A DNA stretch of 64,000 nucleotides from Litorimonas sp964414555 (GTDB lineage Bacteria > Pseudomonadota > Alphaproteobacteria > Caulobacterales > Maricaulaceae): NCBI GenBank assembly GCA_964414555.1, contig CAYPWW010000001.1, forward strand, positions 46,088-110,087, in the 5' to 3' direction. Position 1 is the stretch's first letter. Each line of letters begins with the position of its first letter. A program made the position numbers and the translations under genes. Positions 60,488-64,000 of the stretch are shown one piece after another. A model generated the notes under the pieces. That model saw nothing but the letters and a program-made list of their open reading frames with translations, was not told where the DNA came from and made no database searches.

Positions 60488-62020
60488 GTGAGCGAGATTT
60501 TGGACCAATTACAGGCCCGTCGGACGGAAGCGCGCTTGGGTGGCGGAGAGGCCCGCATCGCGGCGCAGCACGCCAAAGGCAAACTCACAGCGCGAGAGCG
60601 TCTCGAATTGCTGCTTGATCCGGGCAGTTTCGAAGAATTTGACATGTTCGTCACCCACCGTTCCACCGATTTCGGCATGGAGAACAAGAAGCTCGCTGGT
60701 GACGGCGTCGTCACGGGCTGGGGTACGATCAATGGGCGCAAGACATTCGTCTTCGCGCAAGACTTCACCGTGTTCGGCGGCAGCCTGTCCGAGACCCACG
60801 CCAAGAAGATCAACAAAGTCCAGCAAATGGCCATGACCCACGGCGCACCGATCATCGGCCTGCAAGACAGCGGCGGCGCGCGCATCCAAGAGGGCGTGTC
60901 CGCGCTGGCGGGCTATACGGATGTATTCCAGAACAACATCCTCGCGTCAGGTGTTGTCCCACAAATCTCCGTCATCATGGGCCCATCCGCGGGCGGGGCG
61001 GTTTATTCGCCAGCTCTGACCGATTTCACCTTCATGGTCCGCGACAGCAGCTACATGTTCCTGACGGGGCCGGACGTCCTCAAAACCGTTACGAATGAAA
61101 TCGTCACAGCCGAAGAACTTGGCGGGGCAAAGACCCACACGACGAAATCCGGCGTCGCGGACGGGGCGTTTGACAATGACCTGCAAGCCCTGCGTGAAAT
61201 CCGCCGCCTGTTTGACTTCCTGCCGCTGAACAACCGCGAAGGCGTGCCCGTGCGCCCCTTTTATGACGATCACGATCGCGAGGACCGCTCGCTCGATACG
61301 CTGGTGCCGGATAATCCGAACTTGCCCTATGACATGAAAGAACTCGTCGAGAAGCTCGCGGATGAGGGCGAATTTTTTGAAGTAAAACCGGACTTCGCCA
61401 AGAATGTCCTGACGGGCTTTATCCGTCTCGAAGGGCGCAGCGTCGGCGTTGTCGCGAACCAGCCGATGGTGCTGGCCGGATGTCTCGACGCGGATGCCAG
61501 CCGCAAGGCCGCGCGCTTTATCCGCTTTTGCGATTGTTTCGAAATCCCGATCCTGTCCCTCGTCGACGTCCCCGGCTTCCTGCCCGGCACGGATCAGGAA
61601 TATGGCGGCGTGATTAGCCACGGCGCGAAACTGCTCTATGCTTACGGCGAAGCGACCGTCCCGAAAGTCACCGTCATCACGCGCAAAGCCTATGGCGGCG
61701 CCTATTGCGTCATGAGCCCCAAACACCTGCGCAACGACGTGAACTACGCGTGGCCCACCGCGCAAATCGCGGTCATGGGCGCGAAGGGAGCCGTCGAGAT
61801 TTTGCACCGCAAGGACTTGGATGATGCGGAAAAGACGGCAGAGCACGTCGCGGATTATGAGGAGAAGTTTTTATCTCCGTTCCGCGCGGCAGAGCGAGGG
61901 TATATCGACGAGGTCATTCAGCCGCGCTCGACACGACGACGGATATGCCGGGCGCTCGCGCTGGCGAAGGAGAAGTCGCTGAGCAATCCTTGGAAGAAGC
62001 ATGGGAATTTGCCGTTGTGA
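60488..62020 (+). CDS. pccB: Propionyl-CoA carboxylase beta subunit
   Basis: Carboxyltransferase subunit converting propionyl-CoA to methylmalonyl-CoA. 510 residues with GARIQEGVSALAGYTDVF, MGPSAGGAVYSPALTDF (oxyanion/CoA binding) and VPGFLPGTDQEYGG. These are typical of PCC-beta, clearly separate from acetyl-CoA carboxylase AccD. The GTG start has AGAGG 8 bases upstream. The alpha subunit follows after one inserted gene. Confidence 0.94.
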   Translation: MSEILDQLQARRTEARLGGGEARIAAQHAKGKLTARERLELLLDPGSFEEFDMFVTHRSTDFGMENKKLAGDGVVTGWGTINGRKTFVFAQDFTVFGGSLSETHAKKINKVQQMAMTHGAPIIGLQDSGGARIQEGVSALAGYTDVFQNNILASGVVPQISVIMGPSAGGAVYSPALTDFTFMVRDSSYMFLTGPDVLKTVTNEIVTAEELGGAKTHTTKSGVADGAFDNDLQALREIRRLFDFLPLNNREGVPVRPFYDDHDREDRSLDTLVPDNPNLPYDMKELVEKLADEGEFFEVKPDFAKNVLTGFIRLEGRSVGVVANQPMVLAGCLDADASRKAARFIRFCDCFEIPILSLVDVPGFLPGTDQEYGGVISHGAKLLYAYGEATVPKVTVITRKAYGGAYCVMSPKHLRNDVNYAWPTAQIAVMGAKGAVEILHRKDLDDAEKTAEHVADYEEKFLSPFRAAERGYIDEVIQPRSTRRRICRALALAKEKSLSNPWKKHGNLPL

Positions 62021-62088
62021 ACGTCCACCCTTCCATCGTCATTGCCGGACTTTTTCTGGTAATCCATCTCCCAAATTTGCGTTTAGCG

Positions 62089-62094
62089 TATAAT
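62089..62094 (+). promoter_or_regulatory. Candidate -10 element before the DUF7079-like gene
   Basis: A perfect TATAAT lies 31 bases before the ATG at 62126, with no clear -35 at the right distance. The inserted gene may have its own promoter, which could also drive pccA. Confidence 0.4.
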
Positions 62095-62125
62095 TCCGAG
62101 ATGAATTAAAAGGACAAGCCTTGTA

Positions 62126-62521
62126 ATGATGGGCGGCGTAAAATGTACTGATATGGCTCAAGACAACGAAGATTTAGAAGGCCGGAAGCTTGTCTGGGAT
62201 GCGATGCAAATGGTCTGGATGGATACAAGCGTTGAAGATGAATTAGAGCACATTATTTCAGTCTCGGCAAAATCCAAATATGAAGTAGAAGAATTAGAAG
62301 GAATTTTCTGGAACGAGGTTAGACCTTCAGTCTGGACAAATATGTTGAATCCGATCGCTGGAGAGTGGGCAGGCTACGACATAGACTGGCTATCAAAGAG
62401 AATCCTGAAAAGACTAGAGTTTGGTAAGGTGTACCGAAAGAGTCGACTTAATCCCTACTCGTACTTTTATTGGAAAAAAATTGAGTCCGGTGTTCTGCAG
62501 AAAAGACAAATTACATCATGA
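62126..62521 (+). CDS. DUF7079-like protein between pccB and pccA
   Basis: 131 residues. LVWDAMQMVWMDTSVEDEL, YEVEELEGIFWNEVRPSVW and IAGEWAGYDIDWL match the pattern I recall for the DUF7079 family (small helical proteins of unknown function, often in toxin-immunity-like or accessory settings). Base composition is visibly AT-richer than in all neighbours, and codon use differs (many AAA, GAA, TTA). ATG 62126, 62129 or 62153 could be used. The stop overlaps the pccA start (ATGA), so it is now coupled to that gene. Confidence 0.7.
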   Translation: MMGGVKCTDMAQDNEDLEGRKLVWDAMQMVWMDTSVEDELEHIISVSAKSKYEVEELEGIFWNEVRPSVWTNMLNPIAGEWAGYDIDWLSKRILKRLEFGKVYRKSRLNPYSYFYWKKIESGVLQKRQITS

Positions 62522-64000
62522 CCCCAATTAAAAAAATCCTAATCGCTAATCGCGGTGAAATCGCCTGTCGCGTTATCAAGACCGCGCGGCGCATGGGCAT
62601 TGCTACCGTCGCCGTTTATTCCGACGCCGACAAAAATGCCCTCCATGTCGAGATGGCGGATGAGGCGATCCATATTGGCCCGCCGCCCGCGAACCAATCC
62701 TATATCGTCATGGAAAAAATCCTCGATGCGATCGTGGCCTCTGGCGCGGACGCCGTTCATCCGGGCTATGGCTTCCTCTCGGAGAACCCCGAATTTGCCA
62801 AACGCCTGAAAGCCAAAGGCATCACCTTCATCGGCCCGAACCCGCACGCCATTTCTGCGATGGGGGATAAGATCACCTCCAAGAAACTGGCGGCCGAGGC
62901 GGGCGTGTCCTGCGTGCCCGGCCATATGGGTTTGATCGAGGACGCCGAAGAAGCCGTCAAAATATCGAACGAAATCGGCTATCCCGTGATGATCAAGGCG
63001 TCCGCGGGCGGCGGCGGCAAAGGCATGCGCATCGCCTATGACGACACAGAGGCGCGCGAAGGTTTCCAGTCCTCCAAGAACGAAGCCGCCAACAGTTTCG
63101 GCGACGACCGAATCTTCATCGAAAAATTCGTCGAGCAACCGCGCCACATTGAAATCCAAATTCTCGGCGACAAGCACGGCAATGTTATCCACCTGAACGA
63201 GCGCGAATGTTCCATTCAACGCCGCAATCAGAAAGTCATCGAGGAAGCCCCGTCACCCTTCCTCGACGCCGCCACACGTGAGGCGATGGGCGCAGAATCT
63301 ATCGCCCTCGCCAAGGCTGTGGATTACGACAGCGCGGGCACTGTCGAGTTTATCGTGGATAAAGACCTCAACTTCTATTTCCTCGAAATGAACACACGGT
63401 TGCAGGTCGAACATCCCGTCACGGAATTAATTACGGGCGTGGATTTGGTCGAGCAGATGATCCGCTCGGCACAGGGCGAAAAACTGAACCTCAAACAAAA
63501 AGACATCGGCATTAACGGCTGGGCTTTGGAGTCTCGGATTTACGCCGAAGACCCTTATCGTAATTTCCTGCCCTCCATCGGACGCTTGAAACGCTACCGC
63601 CCGCCCGCAGAGGGCACGACGGATGAGGGCGCGATTATCCGCAACGACACGGGCGTATTTGAGGGCGGCGAGATCTCCATGTTCTACGACCCCATGATCG
63701 CCAAGCTCTGCACATGGGGTGAAGATCGCGGCGTCGCGTTGGGCGCGATGAAGGTCGCGTTGGATAATTTCGAGCTGGACGGCATCGGTCACAACATTCC
63801 GTTCCTGCAAGCGGTCTATGACCATGAACGGTTTGAACGCGGCGACATTACGACGGCCTTCATCGCCGAAGAATATCCCGATGGGTTTGAGGGCGCGCCA
63901 GAAAATGGTGGCCACACACGCAAGATCGCAGCTGTCTGCGCGCTGATGCATGATATTTCTGAACATCGCGCGGCACAGATTTCGGGCAGTCTGCCCAATC
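62518..64000 (+). CDS. pccA: Propionyl-CoA carboxylase alpha subunit (partial, runs off the window)
   Basis: The first ~494 residues are in view. ATG 62518 overlaps the preceding stop. The biotin carboxylase domain is complete: ILIANRGEIACRVIKTARR, ASAGGGGKGMRIAYD (ATP Gly loop), EKFVEQPRHIEIQ, ERECSIQRRNQKVIEE and FLEMNTRLQVEHPVTE. The biotin carboxyl carrier domain lies beyond position 64000. With pccB it forms propionyl-CoA carboxylase, feeding methylmalonyl-CoA to the TCA cycle; a 3-methylcrotonyl- or acetyl-CoA carboxylase is less likely because the partner is PccB-like. Confidence 0.93.
   Translation, partial: MTPIKKILIANRGEIACRVIKTARRMGIATVAVYSDADKNALHVEMADEAIHIGPPPANQSYIVMEKILDAIVASGADAVHPGYGFLSENPEFAKRLKAKGITFIGPNPHAISAMGDKITSKKLAAEAGVSCVPGHMGLIEDAEEAVKISNEIGYPVMIKASAGGGGKGMRIAYDDTEAREGFQSSKNEAANSFGDDRIFIEKFVEQPRHIEIQILGDKHGNVIHLNERECSIQRRNQKVIEEAPSPFLDAATREAMGAESIALAKAVDYDSAGTVEFIVDKDLNFYFLEMNTRLQVEHPVTELITGVDLVEQMIRSAQGEKLNLKQKDIGINGWALESRIYAEDPYRNFLPSIGRLKRYRPPAEGTTDEGAIIRNDTGVFEGGEISMFYDPMIAKLCTWGEDRGVALGAMKVALDNFELDGIGHNIPFLQAVYDHERFERGDITTAFIAEEYPDGFEGAPENGGHTRKIAAVCALMHDISEHRAAQISGSLPN

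Noticed and set aside
60280..60618. 112-codon plus-strand frame before pccB
   Set aside because: Arg-rich with no motif, and it runs into pccB in another frame.
1..64000. CRISPR arrays, insertion sequences, phage genes, rRNA and tRNA genes
   Set aside because: No spaced direct repeats, transposase or integrase motifs, or conserved rRNA/tRNA signatures were seen in the window.

Overview
The window is a chromosomal segment of an alphaproteobacterium. The evidence is a Caulobacter-type tad/cpa pilus locus with CtrA-like sites (TTAA-N7-TTAA/TTAG), an alphaproteobacterial SRP RNA, an ECF sigma/ChrR-like anti-sigma pair, the dnaX-ybaB-recR block and pccBA. Gene style and moderate GC suggest a marine, stalked or budding lineage (Maricaulales/Hyphomonadaceae-like); this placement is inference. 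Genes are dense, with many 4-nt ATGA overlaps. I see no tRNA, CRISPR array, insertion sequence or prophage. A run of exactly 100 N (21085-21184) is an assembly gap inside cpaE.

Layout. 1-13 kb: clpA, a Sel1/2-oxoglutarate oxygenase, cupin and membrane genes, glyoxalase II, an Arg/Thr-rich secreted protein, an acyl-CoA synthetase followed by DUF924, DJ-1 and esterase genes, then nrdB behind a pair of NrdR boxes and a protein tyrosine phosphatase. 13-26 kb: a full tad locus. Two TadE-like genes and a stand-alone CpaC-N-domain gene run on the minus strand; two tandem Flp pilins, cpaA, cpaB, cpaC, cpaD, cpaE, cpaF, tadB and tadC run on the plus strand; tadD is on the minus strand. 26-33 kb: leucyl aminopeptidase, acyltransferase, MarR regulator, NlpC/P60 peptidase, a cytochrome c with a Met/acid-rich tail, pheA, a YHS protein and nudC.

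33-40 kb: the SRP RNA (ffs), a cytochrome P450 on the opposite strand, then dnaX-ybaB, a hydroxypyruvate-isomerase-like gene, gamma-glutamyltransferase and recR. 40-46 kb: a tightly overlapped minus-strand operon that starts with a GbsR-type regulator whose probable promoter and operator sit on its start codon. It continues with a DUF4166 protein, two membrane proteins (one with an SRPBCC-like tail), an atypical fatty-acid desaturase, rmuC and a small conserved protein. 46-54 kb: ECF sigma factor plus cupin anti-sigma (ChrR-like), ppc, gap, and an operon encoding a photolyase whose FAD domain and antenna domain are separate genes in reversed order, followed by a renalase-like FAD oxidoreductase. 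A free-methionine-sulfoxide reductase lies next to it. This block looks like a photo-oxidative stress neighbourhood.

54-64 kb: a LOG-family phosphoribohydrolase, an anchored Ig-like protein, an RND efflux permease and adaptor pair, and pccB/pccA (the latter runs off the window end) with an AT-rich DUF7079-like gene inserted between them.

Most notable: the split, permuted photolyase operon; the ChrR-like anti-sigma lacking the usual N-terminal zinc motif; the self-controlled GbsR lipid-type operon with a probable leaderless start; and two genes (ppc and a small membrane protein) with no conventional start codon where one is expected.
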